The notes under the pieces were generated by a model that was not told where the DNA came from, ran no database searches, and was given only the letters and a program-made list of their open reading frames with translations. Source: Devosia sp. FJ2-5-3 (GTDB lineage: Bacteria; Pseudomonadota; Alphaproteobacteria; Rhizobiales; Devosiaceae). From it: a stretch of DNA of 64,000 bases. Made by a program: the position numbers and the translations under genes. Below, piece after piece: positions 36,536 through 46,381 of the stretch. The DNA lies in contig NZ_CP104007.1 of assembly GCF_029201545.1 (NCBI RefSeq), positions 124,001 to 188,000 of the forward strand. Reading direction: 5' to 3'. Numbering within the stretch: position 1 is the stretch's first letter; every line of letters starts with the position of its first letter.

Positions 36536-37682
36536 CCCGAACGACCTGTTCGGCGTCTATGTGCATTGGCCGTTCTGCGCGTCCAAATGCCCGTATTGCG
36601 ACTTCAATTCCCATGTGCATCGGGGCCCTTTCGACGAGGACGCCTATGTCGAGGGGTACAAGCGCGAGATCGCCCATATGGCGGCGCTGTCGCCCGGGCG
36701 GCTGGTGCAGTCCATCTTTTTCGGCGGCGGCACGCCATCGCTGATGACCCCCAAGGCCGTGGGCACGATCATCGACACCATCGCCGGACACTGGCAGATC
36801 GACGGCAATGCCGAGATCACGCTCGAAGCCAATCCGACCTCGGTGGAGGTGGATCGCTTTCGTGGTTTCCGCAGTGCCGGGGTGAACCGGGTGTCGCTGG
36901 GTGTGCAGTCCCTGCGCGAGGGGCCCTTGGCCGAGCTCGGACGACGCCATAGTGTCGACGAGGCCATCTCGGCGGTGCGCATCGCCCAATCCATCTTCGA
37001 CCGGTCGAGCTTCGATCTCATCTATGCCCGCCCCAAGCAGACGCTCGAGGATTGGGAAGACGAACTCAAGGAAGCCATCTGGCTGGCGCGGGGGCACCTC
37101 AGCCTCTACCAGCTGACCATCGAGCATGGCACGCGTTATTACGACCTCTTCAATGCCGGCAAATTGAAAATGCCGAACGAAGATCTGGCGGCCGATTTCT
37201 ACGAGATGACGCAGGAGCTGACGGCAGCCGCCGGCATGCCCGCCTATGAAATCTCCAACCACGCCGTGCCCGGCCAGGAAAGCCGGCACAACATGCTCTA
37301 TTGGCGCTATGGCGAATATGCCGGGATCGGACCGGGCGCGCATGGGCGGCTGATGGTCAACCACCAGCGGCACGCCACGGCGACCGAGAAAATGCCGTTC
37401 GAATGGCTGAAGCTGGTCAATGAGTTCGGCCATGGCATGACCACGGACGACGTGCTGACCTGGGAAGAGCAGGGCGACGAATTCCTCGTCATGGGGCTGC
37501 GCCTCAAGGAGGGCATTTCGCCATCGCGGTTCATGTCGATCTCGGGCCGGTCGATCGCGGAAAAGCAGATCGAGGCCTTAAAAGGCTATGGATTTGTCGA
37601 GACCCTGCCCAATGGCAATATCCGCGTCACGGAAAAAGGCTTTCCGGTGCTCGACGCCGTGGTGGCGGATCTGGCGGCGTAA
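36525..37682 (+). CDS. hemW: Radical SAM heme chaperone HemW
   Basis: A 385-aa radical SAM protein of the HemN-like family; HemW binds heme and is thought to deliver it to respiratory enzymes, and it is often misannotated as coproporphyrinogen dehydrogenase. The 4Fe-4S motif is CASKCPYC near residues 18-25, followed by [10 protein letters not shown] and the C-terminal HemN_C domain. I place the start at TTG 36525, inside the rdgB 3' end, because GGAGAA lies seven bases ahead and [18 protein letters not shown] gives the usual N-terminus. It overlaps rdgB by 11 bases. Confidence 0.93.
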   Translation: MSANPNDLFGVYVHWPFCASKCPYCDFNSHVHRGPFDEDAYVEGYKREIAHMAALSPGRLVQSIFFGGGTPSLMTPKAVGTIIDTIAGHWQIDGNAEITLEANPTSVEVDRFRGFRSAGVNRVSLGVQSLREGPLAELGRRHSVDEAISAVRIAQSIFDRSSFDLIYARPKQTLEDWEDELKEAIWLARGHLSLYQLTIEHGTRYYDLFNAGKLKMPNEDLAADFYEMTQELTAAAGMPAYEISNHAVPGQESRHNMLYWRYGEYAGIGPGAHGRLMVNHQRHATATEKMPFEWLKLVNEFGHGMTTDDVLTWEEQGDEFLVMGLRLKEGISPSRFMSISGRSIAEKQIEALKGYGFVETLPNGNIRVTEKGFPVLDAVVADLAA

Positions 37683-37698
37683 AACGCCGACACAGGCA

Positions 37699-37720
37699 GG
37701 ATGCTATGGCGCCATAAGAG
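37699..37720. promoter_or_regulatory. Near-palindrome like the MarR-gene operators
   Basis: The core ATGCTATGGCGCCATAAGAG lies at the junction between hemW and the convergent isomerase gene and covers the stop codon of the latter. Twenty of 22 bases equal the site at 39303-39324. Its role is unclear: possible distant operator or a mobile copy. Confidence 0.45.
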
Positions 37721-38486
37721 GCGCAAGGGCGGCGCGGGTTTCGACCAGCGCCGTTTTCGTATCCGCTGTCGGGCGGAATTCGAGGCCGATATAGCCGATG
37801 TAACCCCCGGCGATCAGCGCGGTGAGCGGGGTGAGCAAATCGAGCTGGCCCGAGCCCGGCTGATGGCGGCCGGGGTGATCGGCGATGTGTAGATGAACGA
37901 TGTGGCGACCGCGATTGCCGATCACGGTCACAGGGTCCTCGCCCATGACCATGGAATGGTAGAGATCATAGGTGATGCCGATTTCGGGGCGGTCGACCGC
38001 GTCCATGATGTCGAGGGCTTCGCTGGTCGAGGTGAGGAAATAGAGCGGGTGATCGACCCGGTCATTGAGCGGCTCGAGGCCCAGTCTTACCCCTGACCCC
38101 GCCAGCACATCGGCTGAGCGCTGCAGGACCAGGGTGAGGGCATCGCGCTGGCGCTGGCGATCGACGAGAAGGCGGTTATTGCCGGACTGGCAGATGAGCA
38201 CCGGCGCGCCCAGCCGCAGCGCCACGTCGCGGCTCTCTTCGAGGCCACGAAGGAAATCGTCGTGGGTCTTGGGATTTGTAAGTTTCGCAAAAGGCTCGGC
38301 GACGATGCCGGCGAGTTTTACGCCGGTTTGGTCCAGTGCACGCTCGATGGCATCGAGATCCTTGTTCGACCAGAGCCAGAATTCGACGGCCTCAAAGCCT
38401 TCGGCCTGGGCTAGATGGATGCGCTGGGCGGGATCAGAACTCTCCGCCTTAAAGAGCATTTCGATGCAGGCGGAGAGTTTTGTCAT
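37704..38486 (-). CDS. Hydroxypyruvate isomerase-like TIM barrel protein
   Basis: A 260-aa xylose-isomerase-like TIM barrel of the Hyi family. Metal and substrate residues are in LGLEPLNDRVDHP (Glu), GITYDLYHSMVMGED (Asp), HIADHPGRHQPGSGQLD (His) and GYIGLEFRP (Glu), the usual pattern of hydroxypyruvate isomerase, which makes tartronate semialdehyde. Other sugar-acid isomerases share these residues, so the substrate is not certain. It follows pyrF by two bases and is probably cotranscribed. Confidence 0.82.
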   Translation of the reverse strand: MTKLSACIEMLFKAESSDPAQRIHLAQAEGFEAVEFWLWSNKDLDAIERALDQTGVKLAGIVAEPFAKLTNPKTHDDFLRGLEESRDVALRLGAPVLICQSGNNRLLVDRQRQRDALTLVLQRSADVLAGSGVRLGLEPLNDRVDHPLYFLTSTSEALDIMDAVDRPEIGITYDLYHSMVMGEDPVTVIGNRGRHIVHLHIADHPGRHQPGSGQLDLLTPLTALIAGGYIGYIGLEFRPTADTKTALVETRAALAPLMAP

Positions 38487-38488
38487 TT

Positions 38489-39190
38489 TCAGGCGAACCG
38501 TGTGCCGGAGCCGGCCATTTCGGCGAGGATGGCGCGTGCAGCTGCGGCCGGATCGGGCGCCTCGACGATGGGGCGGGCGATGACGAGATGGGAGGCCCCG
38601 ACCGCCAGCGCTTCGGCGGGGGTCATGATGCGCTTCTGGTCGCCGGCGGCGCTGCCTGCAGGCCGAATGCCGGGGGTAACGATGGCCAGTTTCGGGCCGA
38701 CGATGGTGCGGACCATCTCGGCCTCGTGCGGGGAGGCGACAACGCCGCCAATGCCGGCCTCGCGCGCCTGTTGGGCGCGGAGCGCAACCAGGCCGGCGGC
38801 GTCGCGCTCGTAACCGGCTTCCTTGACGTCGGCATCGTCCATCGAGGTGAGGACGGTAACGCCCAGAACGCAGAGGTTCGATCCGGCGGCGGCCTTGGCG
38901 GCAGCGCGCATGGTTTTTGGATAGGCATGGACGGTGAGCATCGCCGCGCCGGTTTCGGCAAAGGCGGCGACGCCCTTTTCGACCGTATTGTCGATGTCGA
39001 GCAGCTTGAGGTCAAAAAAGACCTTCTTGCCGGCGGCGATGAGATCCTTGCCCAGGGCAAAGCCATCGGCGCCGTAAAAGCACTGGTAGCCGATCTTGTA
39101 GAAATCCACCGTGTCGCCCAGGGCGGTCACGATTTCCTCGGCGCGTGCGCGTGACGACACGTCGAGCCCCACTATCAGCTGGCCGGCCAT
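38489..39190 (-). CDS. pyrF: Orotidine 5'-phosphate decarboxylase
   Basis: Last step of UMP synthesis: decarboxylates OMP. The 233-aa TIM barrel has [17 protein letters not shown] at the N-terminus, the catalytic [13 protein letters not shown] (Lys and Asp tetrad), and [20 protein letters not shown] near the C-terminus for phosphate binding. It is divergent from the MarR gene; two palindromes lie in the shared region. Confidence 0.96.
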   Translation of the reverse strand: MAGQLIVGLDVSSRARAEEIVTALGDTVDFYKIGYQCFYGADGFALGKDLIAAGKKVFFDLKLLDIDNTVEKGVAAFAETGAAMLTVHAYPKTMRAAAKAAAGSNLCVLGVTVLTSMDDADVKEAGYERDAAGLVALRAQQAREAGIGGVVASPHEAEMVRTIVGPKLAIVTPGIRPAGSAAGDQKRIMTPAEALAVGASHLVIARPIVEAPDPAAAARAILAEMAGSGTRFA

Positions 39191-39271
39191 GGCAGTTTCC
39201 TTTTCTGTCGCGATTGCGCTGAGGTCGCATATCAGCGGAGTGGGGGCAAGGCAAAATTGCGAGTACTGGCC

Positions 39272-39324
39272 GCTGCTATGGCGCCATAGCAGCTTGCCTC
39301 CCGGATGCTATGGCAGCATAAGAG
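39272..39324. promoter_or_regulatory. Two palindromes between pyrF and marR: probable MarR operators
   Basis: Site 1 (39272-39293) is a perfect 22-base palindrome whose half is GCTGCTATGGC. Site 2 (39303-39324) has the core ATGCTATGGCAGCAT. Their centres are about 31 bases apart, three helical turns, so both face the same side of the helix. They lie 34-86 bases before the MarR start codon, as expected for autoregulation. Confidence 0.65.
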
Positions 39325-39357
39325 CCCCGATTCCCTTCCTGATTTGCCCGGATTTTC

Positions 39358-39789
39358 ATGCAGCAACAGGCTCTTTCGACCCTTGTCGCCTGGATGCGGC
39401 TCGACCAGTCCATCTCCGCCTTCCACACCATGCTGAAGACCCGCCACGGCATTACCGGGCTGCAGCTGGCCGTGCTCCACACGCTGGCAGAACGCCCGCA
39501 CATGGCGCTGGCGGCGCTGCGGAAGGGACTCAACATGCATGCGGCGACCCTTGGCCAGTCGATCGACGACTTGCGGCGCCTGGAGCTCTGTATCGTGCGC
39601 ACCGATCCGCGCGACCGGCGCGCCAGACTGGTGGCGATCACCGAAAAGGGGTTGGAGCTGGTCAAGGCGGTGCCGCTGGCCGGACCGAACCGGCTGAGGC
39701 AGATCGAAACCGACCCGGCCCGGCTCGACAGGCTCACCGAGGCGCTCAATGATGCGCTCGATGTTTTCGGATTGGTGGAGAAGGGGTAG
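39358..39789 (+). CDS. MarR family transcriptional regulator
   Basis: A 143-aa winged-helix dimer regulator. The DNA-binding region runs GITGLQLAVLHTLAERPHMALAAL, MHAATLGQSIDDLRRLEL and the wing RTDPRDRRARLVAITEKG (residues about 31-101), with helices at both ends for dimerisation. MarR proteins often respond to phenolics, oxidants or metals; the ligand is unknown. Strong palindromes lie just upstream and a further copy near hemW, so its regulon may include pyrF and the isomerase gene. Confidence 0.88.
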   Translation: MQQQALSTLVAWMRLDQSISAFHTMLKTRHGITGLQLAVLHTLAERPHMALAALRKGLNMHAATLGQSIDDLRRLELCIVRTDPRDRRARLVAITEKGLELVKAVPLAGPNRLRQIETDPARLDRLTEALNDALDVFGLVEKG

Positions 39790-39832
39790 GGGGCGCCATC
39801 TCCCTGGCGAAGGCCAGCATCGCACAGGCCTT

Positions 39833-39917
39833 CCCTCGGGCTTGACCCGAGGGGCACGAACCCGGAAGGCCGGCTGCCCATGGGCTCGCGGAATGGCCCT
39901 CGGGTCAAGCCCGAGGG
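39833..39917. repeat. Family A paired-hairpin repeat, copy 3
   Basis: Units at 39833-39853 (loop CTTGA) and 39897-39917 (loop TCAAG), inverted, after the MarR gene. Confidence 0.85.
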
Positions 39918-39956
39918 AAGCTGGTGGGAAATTTGTTCTTTGGCGGAAAGACAAGG

Positions 39957-39993
39957 CCCCACCCCCAATCCCTCCCCACAAGGGGGAGGGAGG
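39957..39993. repeat. Family C hairpin unit, single
   Basis: CCCCACCCCCAATCCCTCCCC, then a short loop and GGGGGAGGGAGG (named here by its edge bases), ahead of the phosphatase gene end. Confidence 0.7.
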
Positions 39994-40028
39994 CGAAGGA
40001 GCAGGTGCATCCGCGCCAGGTTTTCGGT

Positions 40029-40637
40029 CTAGCCTTTCCACCAATCGGGCAAAATATCCTCCATGGGGACCCAGTCGGTGAGGAGGGCGCGGGTTTTCAT
40101 GTCGAAGACAAAACCATTGCCGCCGCCTTGGACACCGCGCCGGCTCTGGTCTTCGGAGCGCGAAATCGCGCGCCCTTCGAGATGACATTTGAGCAGCGTG
40201 CCGACGGCGCCGTGGCCGCAGAAGATGGCCGGGGTATCGGGGGGCACCGATTGCAGCGCCAGATCGACCGTGGCGACGATACGGGCCTGGGCGTCGATGG
40301 CACGCTCCCAGCCATCGGTGCTGGCTTCGGGATGAGCGAAGAAGGCGTCGGCGGTTTGCTCGAAGAGGGATGGCGGCAAAAAGCCGGTGGCGCTGCGGTC
40401 GTTTTCGCCCATGAGGTGGTCGGAGAGCGCCGGGGTGCCGGTAATTTCCGACAGCATGTCGGCCATCTGCATGGCCTTGGTTTCGCGGCTCGAGAAAATG
40501 AAGGCGCCCGCCGGGATGGTCCGACGAGCGAGGAAAGTGGCGACGCGCTGGCGTCCCTCATCCGACAGGGACCAGAGGGGCACCGGAATGAGAGGGTCCA
40601 TTTGAACCTGGGGATGGGTCAGATAGAGCGCCAGCAT
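40029..40637 (-). CDS. Histidine phosphatase family protein with altered RHG motif
   Basis: A 202-aa protein of the phosphoglycerate-mutase-like superfamily. The N-terminal strand reads ALYLTHPQVQMDP, where the canonical RHG is THP: the catalytic His is kept but the Arg and Gly are not. The second His is in AIFCGHGAVGTLL. Activity is therefore uncertain. The ATG at 40637 follows the stop of the FMN reductase gene by four bases, with GGGGATG before it, so the two are cotranscribed. Confidence 0.8.
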   Translation of the reverse strand: MLALYLTHPQVQMDPLIPVPLWSLSDEGRQRVATFLARRTIPAGAFIFSSRETKAMQMADMLSEITGTPALSDHLMGENDRSATGFLPPSLFEQTADAFFAHPEASTDGWERAIDAQARIVATVDLALQSVPPDTPAIFCGHGAVGTLLKCHLEGRAISRSEDQSRRGVQGGGNGFVFDMKTRALLTDWVPMEDILPDWWKG

Positions 40638-40641
40638 ATTT

Positions 40642-41187
40642 TCATCCCCGGCTGAAATGGGTGAGTTCGTGCACGATCTGGTCGACCTTGCGGATGATGG
40701 CCGGCTCGACCGGCTTGCCGGCAGCGTCAAAGGCCTCGTCGGCCGGGCCGATGCCCAAAAGGGTCGGGACCACCAGCGTGCCGAGCTTGGTCAGCGATTC
40801 CCGCAAATGGCTGAGCCCCCAGATGGTGCCGTATTTGCCCGAGCTGACCCCGCCAATGCCGAACACGGCATGACGGAATGGGCTGGGCTTCTGGCGGCTG
40901 AGCCAGGTGACGGTGTTGACCATGAGCGGGCTGACGCCGCCATTATATTCGGGCGTGGCGATGAAGACGATGTCGTGGCTGCCAAAGAGTTCGGCGAGGC
41001 GCCGGGCGGCCTCTGGCGTGTGCTCGGCCTCGAGGTCCTCATTGAAGATCGGCATATCGAAGTCGCCGAGATCGAGCGCGGTCACCTCCACGCCCGCTTC
41101 GGCCAGTTTTTCCCCCACATGGTGCTGGAGCAGGCGATTATAGGACCCCTGGCGAATGGACCCGGAAAGGGTGAGCGCGCGCGTCAT
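40642..41187 (-). CDS. NADPH-dependent FMN reductase family protein
   Basis: A 181-aa flavodoxin-like protein: LTLSGSIRQGSYNRLL (phosphate loop for FMN), ATPEYNGGVSPLMVNTVTWLSR (isoalloxazine binding) and AVFGIGGVSSGKYGTIWGL. Such enzymes reduce FMN, quinones or azo dyes with NAD(P)H; the substrate is unknown. It heads a two-gene unit with the histidine phosphatase. Confidence 0.9.
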   Translation of the reverse strand: MTRALTLSGSIRQGSYNRLLQHHVGEKLAEAGVEVTALDLGDFDMPIFNEDLEAEHTPEAARRLAELFGSHDIVFIATPEYNGGVSPLMVNTVTWLSRQKPSPFRHAVFGIGGVSSGKYGTIWGLSHLRESLTKLGTLVVPTLLGIGPADEAFDAAGKPVEPAIIRKVDQIVHELTHFSRG

Positions 41188-41314
41188 GCAATATCCTTAA
41201 GCAATGGCTGTCGAAATTGGCTTGGCCGAAGCGTCGATGCAAGAGCGTTGACCGGAATCGGGCGAGGCTCATAGATTTAACAGCTGTCTGAACCGATTGG
41301 CGGAGGAGCCAGAA

Positions 41315-41728
41315 ATGCCAGCCCCGATGATTTTCGTGAACCTGCCGGTGAGGGATCTTGCCGCCTCCATGGCCTATTACAAGGCGCTGGGGTTCGAGCA
41401 TAATCCGCAATTCACCGACGAGACCGCCGCCTGCATCGTCATCTCTGACGCGATCTTCGTGATGGCGCTGACCCACGCCAAATTCGCCGAATTTTCCTCC
41501 CGCCCGATCCCTGATCCCAAGACAGAGACCCAGGCGCTCTATGCGCTTTCGCGCGATAGCCGGGCCGAAGTGGACGCCATTGCCGAAACTGCGCTCAGGG
41601 CAGGGGGGAGCGAATATCGTCCGGCCCAGGACATGGGCTTCATGTATTCGCGCGCCATTGCCGATATCGACGGGCATGTGTGGGAACATGTCTGGATGGA
41701 TATGAGCGGGGAGGCGCCCGCGGCGTGA
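41315..41728 (+). CDS. VOC (glyoxalase/bleomycin resistance) superfamily protein
   Basis: A 137-aa protein with two beta-alpha-beta-beta-beta modules: MIFVNLPVRDLAASMAYYKALGFEHN at the N-terminus and the module ending GHVWEHVWMD at the C-terminus. The family binds divalent metals and includes glyoxalases and dioxygenases; nothing here fixes a substrate. The ATG at 41315 has GGAGGAG ahead, better than a start six codons earlier. Confidence 0.87.
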   Translation: MPAPMIFVNLPVRDLAASMAYYKALGFEHNPQFTDETAACIVISDAIFVMALTHAKFAEFSSRPIPDPKTETQALYALSRDSRAEVDAIAETALRAGGSEYRPAQDMGFMYSRAIADIDGHVWEHVWMDMSGEAPAA

Positions 41729-41777
41729 CAGGAGGCCAAAAGGCGGTCATGCTTGGCCCCAGCAAGGAGGACCGCCG

Positions 41778-41990
41778 ATGGCAAGCGAACTGATCATCGC
41801 CAATCTCGGACACGATCTGCAGGCGAAAAAGAGTTTTGTGACGTTTCTTTGGTCAGATGATCCGACCAAGCGGCTGGGGCTGGAAGTGCCGTTCGGTATA
41901 AAGATCGAAGACGTCGAGACCGAGGCGCGAAAGGCGATCGGCGGGTTTGTCGGCGAGATGACGGAGAGCGTGATCAAGCCGCTGGGGTGA
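41778..41990 (+). CDS. Small hypothetical protein (70 aa)
   Basis: An AAGGAGG ribosome binding site eight bases before ATG 41778 supports expression. The 70-aa soluble sequence (MASELIIANLGHDLQAKKSF at the start; IKIEDVETEARKAIGGF in the middle) has no motif I recognise. It is 49 bases after the VOC gene on the same strand. Confidence 0.65.
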   Translation: MASELIIANLGHDLQAKKSFVTFLWSDDPTKRLGLEVPFGIKIEDVETEARKAIGGFVGEMTESVIKPLG

Positions 41991-42034
41991 GGGAGCGGGG
42001 CCTGGACTGGTCGTCTCTATTGAGCACCGAGCTT

Positions 42035-42121
42035 CCCTCGGGCTTGACCCGGGGGCCACAACGAGAGCTCCAATTTCACCAGTGCGCGCGCGGATGGAGG
42101 CCCTCGGGTCAAGCCCGAGGG
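42035..42121. repeat. Family A paired-hairpin repeat, copy 4
   Basis: Units at 42035-42055 (one base changed in the right arm, CCCGGGGG) and 42101-42121 (loop TCAAG). It lies in the 408-base gap before dnaJ, which also has a parS-like site and two family B units, and no supported gene. Confidence 0.85.
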
Positions 42122-42192
42122 AAGCCCGCTTGGGTGGAAGTCCACACACGGGCGCACATCACCGGGTCATTCCGGCGAAGGTGGGAAGCTCG

Positions 42193-42206
42193 GTTTCACG
42201 TGAATC
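42193..42206 (+). other. parS-like site 6 (before the dnaJ end)
   Basis: GTTTCACGTGAATC, intergenic between repeat families A and B. Confidence 0.6.
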
Positions 42207-42250
42207 AGGCGAGGATCGCCAGTGGCGTATTGGTCAGCCTCGGGCTTCGT

Positions 42251-42310
42251 GCCATTCAGCCATAGGCCGCATGGTCCCAAGACCTAAAATAGCCCCACTG
42301 AGGCGATTTT
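42251..42310 (+). repeat. Family B tandem-hairpin element, copy 3a
   Basis: Hairpin 1 arms are GCCAT/ATGGT (a G-U wobble at the base) and GCC/GGC around ATA. Hairpin 2 (42286-42310) keeps the 25-base geometry with 10 of 12 pairs (AAAATAGCC/GGCGATTTT), so this copy is the most decayed. Confidence 0.6.
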
Positions 42311-42322
42311 TACGGTCTACCC

Positions 42323-42394
42323 GCCATTCGAGCGCAGCTCTCGTGGTCTTGAGCCCTAAAATCGCTCCACCGGAGCGATTTGGCGCAAAGCGCC
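42323..42394 (+). repeat. Family B tandem-hairpin element, copy 3b
   Basis: Hairpin 1 arms GCCAT/GTGGT pair through two G-U wobbles, with GAGC/GCTC inside. Hairpin 2 (42359-42381) pairs AAATCGCTCC with GGAGCGATTT. Hairpin 3 (42382-42394) pairs GGCGC with GCGCC. It ends four bases before the dnaJ stop codon on the other strand. Confidence 0.75.
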
Positions 42395-42398
42395 GGGC

Positions 42399-43535
42399 TC
42401 AAGCCTCAAACATTTTCTTGAGTTTGTCGAAGAAGCCACCGGAGGCGGGGCTCGTCTCTTCGGTTTCGAGACGGGCAAATTCCTCGAGCAGATCGCGCTG
42501 CTTGCGGCTGAGGTTTTGCGGGGTCTCGATGTCGAGCTGGACGTAGAGATCGCCGACATCCTTGGAACGAAGCACTGGCATGCCCTTGCCCTTGAGGCGC
42601 ACGCGCTGGCCCGGCTGGGTGCCGGCCGGCACCTTTACCTTGGCGCGGGCATTATCGAGGGTTGGGACTTCGAACTCGCCACCAAGCGCCGCCGTGGTCA
42701 TGGCAATGGGCACGCGCGCATAAAGATCGGCGCCATCGCGCTGGAAGAGGCTATGCGGCTTGATGGAAATGAAGATGTAGAGATCGCCCGGCGGGCCACC
42801 GCGGACCCCGGCCTCGCCCTCATTGGCGAGACGAATGCGGGTGCCGTCCTCAATGCCCTTGGGGATATCGACCGAGAGTTTGCGATTCTGCTGGCGGCGG
42901 CCCTGGCCACCGCAATCGGTGCAGGGCTGGTCCATCATCACGCCACGGCCCTGGCAGACCGGGCAGGTGCGCTCGATGGTGAAAAAGCCCTGGGCGGCGC
43001 GGACCTTGCCATGGCCATTGCACTGGCGGCAATTATGGGTGCCGGTGCCGGGCTTTGCGCCCGTGCCTTCGCAGGTGTCGCAGCCGACAAGTGAGGGCAC
43101 GTCGATTTCGACGGTGCGGCCCTCAAAGCTCTCTTCGAGCGAAATCTCGAGATTGTAGCGCAAATCCGAGCCGCGCAGCTTGGACGCGCCGCCGCCACCG
43201 CGCCGGCCATTGCTGCCGCCCATGAAGTCGCCGAAAATGTCCTCGAAAATATCGGACATGGAGGAGGAAAACTCCGGCCCGAAGCCGTGCCCGCCGCGGG
43301 CGCCGCCATTTTCGAACGCAGCATGGCCGAAGCGGTCATAGGCAGCTCGCTTTTGCGGGTCTTTCAGCGTGTCATAGGCTTCGCTGATTTCCTTGAACTT
43401 GCCTTCCGCTTCAGAATTCCCCGGATTGCGATCGGGGTGAAACTGCATTGCGAGCTTGCGATAGGCGCTCTTCAGCGCCGCCTCGTCGGCGCCCTTCTGG
43501 CAGCCGAGAACCTCGTAAAAGTCGCGTTTGGACAA
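42399..43535 (-). CDS. dnaJ: Chaperone protein DnaJ
   Basis: Hsp40 cochaperone of DnaK. The 378-aa type I protein has the J domain ([23 protein letters not shown] in MQFHPDRNP), a Gly/Phe region, four CXXCXGXG zinc repeats ([32 protein letters not shown]), and the C-terminal substrate domains. The start is TTG at 43535: GGAGA lies seven bases ahead and the protein then begins [11 protein letters not shown]. No ATG gives this N-terminus. It is separated from dnaK by 260 bases with a terminator. Confidence 0.96.
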   Translation of the reverse strand: MSKRDFYEVLGCQKGADEAALKSAYRKLAMQFHPDRNPGNSEAEGKFKEISEAYDTLKDPQKRAAYDRFGHAAFENGGARGGHGFGPEFSSSMSDIFEDIFGDFMGGSNGRRGGGGASKLRGSDLRYNLEISLEESFEGRTVEIDVPSLVGCDTCEGTGAKPGTGTHNCRQCNGHGKVRAAQGFFTIERTCPVCQGRGVMMDQPCTDCGGQGRRQQNRKLSVDIPKGIEDGTRIRLANEGEAGVRGGPPGDLYIFISIKPHSLFQRDGADLYARVPIAMTTAALGGEFEVPTLDNARAKVKVPAGTQPGQRVRLKGKGMPVLRSKDVGDLYVQLDIETPQNLSRKQRDLLEEFARLETEETSPASGGFFDKLKKMFEA

Positions 43536-43712
43536 GTATCGTCTCCAACAGTCAGGTCGCGTCGATCCGCGCGCCCTGCTCAGGGCTTGCATTTTGTTCC
43601 GCCCTACATGGCAATCATGCCAGCCCGCTGCAAGGGGCCAAGGCGGCAGCTTTGATGGTGCTGCTTTAGCAAGCGCTCCGCAATGGGGCAACGGCGCTGA
43701 CCCACTGGCAAT

Positions 43713-43726
43713 GATTCACGTGGAAC
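43713..43726 (-). other. parS-like site 7 (dnaK-dnaJ gap)
   Basis: GATTCACGTGGAAC on the plus strand, the exact reverse complement of site 3. Intergenic. Confidence 0.55.
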
Positions 43727-43752
43727 GTTTGCAGGTGTCGAGGAACAAGAAA

Positions 43753-43774
43753 GGGCCCGGTTTCCACCGGGCCC
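43753..43774 (-). terminator. Rho-independent terminator of dnaK
   Basis: GGGCCCGG and CCGGGCCC form a perfect eight-base stem around six bases, followed on the minus strand by TTTCTTG, 21 bases after the dnaK stop codon. dnaJ downstream would need read-through or its own promoter. Confidence 0.8.
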
Positions 43775-43795
43775 AACTCAAAAGGCGGACAGGAA

Positions 43796-45700
<1,905 letters not shown>

Positions 45701-45820
45701 TGTATAAGCCTCTCTTTCAGCGAACCCTGTGCGAAGCCCTCTCAATCGAAAGCAGCTTCGTGTCCTAAAGGGGGTCGGGTCCCTCGTAGGTTTGAAAATC
45801 GCCCGTCGCCGGGCCTGCGG

Positions 45821-45852
45821 CGTATATAGGGGGGTGCGCTTGGGGCTTCAAG
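45821..45852 (-). promoter_or_regulatory. RpoH (sigma-32) promoter of dnaK
   Basis: On the minus strand CTTG, 18 bases, CCTATATACG: a full match to the alphaproteobacterial heat-shock consensus CTTG-N17-19-CYTATNTNNG. The -10 end is about 120 bases before the dnaK start codon, leaving a long leader. Confidence 0.8.
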
Positions 45853-45919
45853 CGCGTGTCGCAGCAGATTTCCCCTTCATTGGGGTGGCGCTGCCCGACA
45901 AAGGCAGCGCCGGGCCAAA

Positions 45920-46258
45920 TCAGTCGGTCAGCGTGTAGCTGTTGAGTGCGCAGATATCGACTTCGAAGACGTCCAGTTCGGCGCCTTCGGCGGTTTCGAA
46001 ACGCAGATCATAAAGGCACTGGTCCGAACCATCACCGATAAAGACGGTGGCTTCATAACCGGCTTCCAGGATGCCGCTGTCGCCCAGGAGATCGTCGCCC
46101 CATTCCTCGGTATTGCTCGGCGCGACATAGAGATAGGTCAGCGTATGCGAGCTGTTGTTGATCAGCGAGAACTCAACATCCTGGGCTTGTGCCTGTGCCA
46201 CGGAAAAGCTGGCGCCGAGCGCCAGGGCGGCAAATGCGCCCCAAAATTTGATTGTCAT
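45920..46258 (-). CDS. Small secreted protein of unknown function
   Basis: A 112-aa protein with a Sec signal peptide (MTIKFWGAFAALALGASFSV, then AQAQAQ) and an acidic mature domain (VEFSLINNSSHTLTYLYVAP, CLYDLRFETAEG, VDICALNSYTLTD). Two Cys in the mature part could form a disulfide. The shape, beginning with a V(E/Q)F(S/T)L(I/T)N strand and ending SYTLTD, matches small alphaproteobacterial proteins that I recall being labelled argininosuccinate lyase in databases; nothing here resembles that enzyme. GAGGG precedes the ATG. It is divergent from pabB. Confidence 0.75.
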   Translation of the reverse strand: MTIKFWGAFAALALGASFSVAQAQAQDVEFSLINNSSHTLTYLYVAPSNTEEWGDDLLGDSGILEAGYEATVFIGDGSDQCLYDLRFETAEGAELDVFEVDICALNSYTLTD

Positions 46259-46381
46259 GGAAGTAACCCTCATATCTGGCGCACCTGCGCCAGAGCGACG
46301 CTTTCTGGCATGCCGCAAAATTCTAGCCAAGAGGGCGCGTGAACGGCTTCCCGTCACGGTAAATCCGGCTAAATAGACCCC

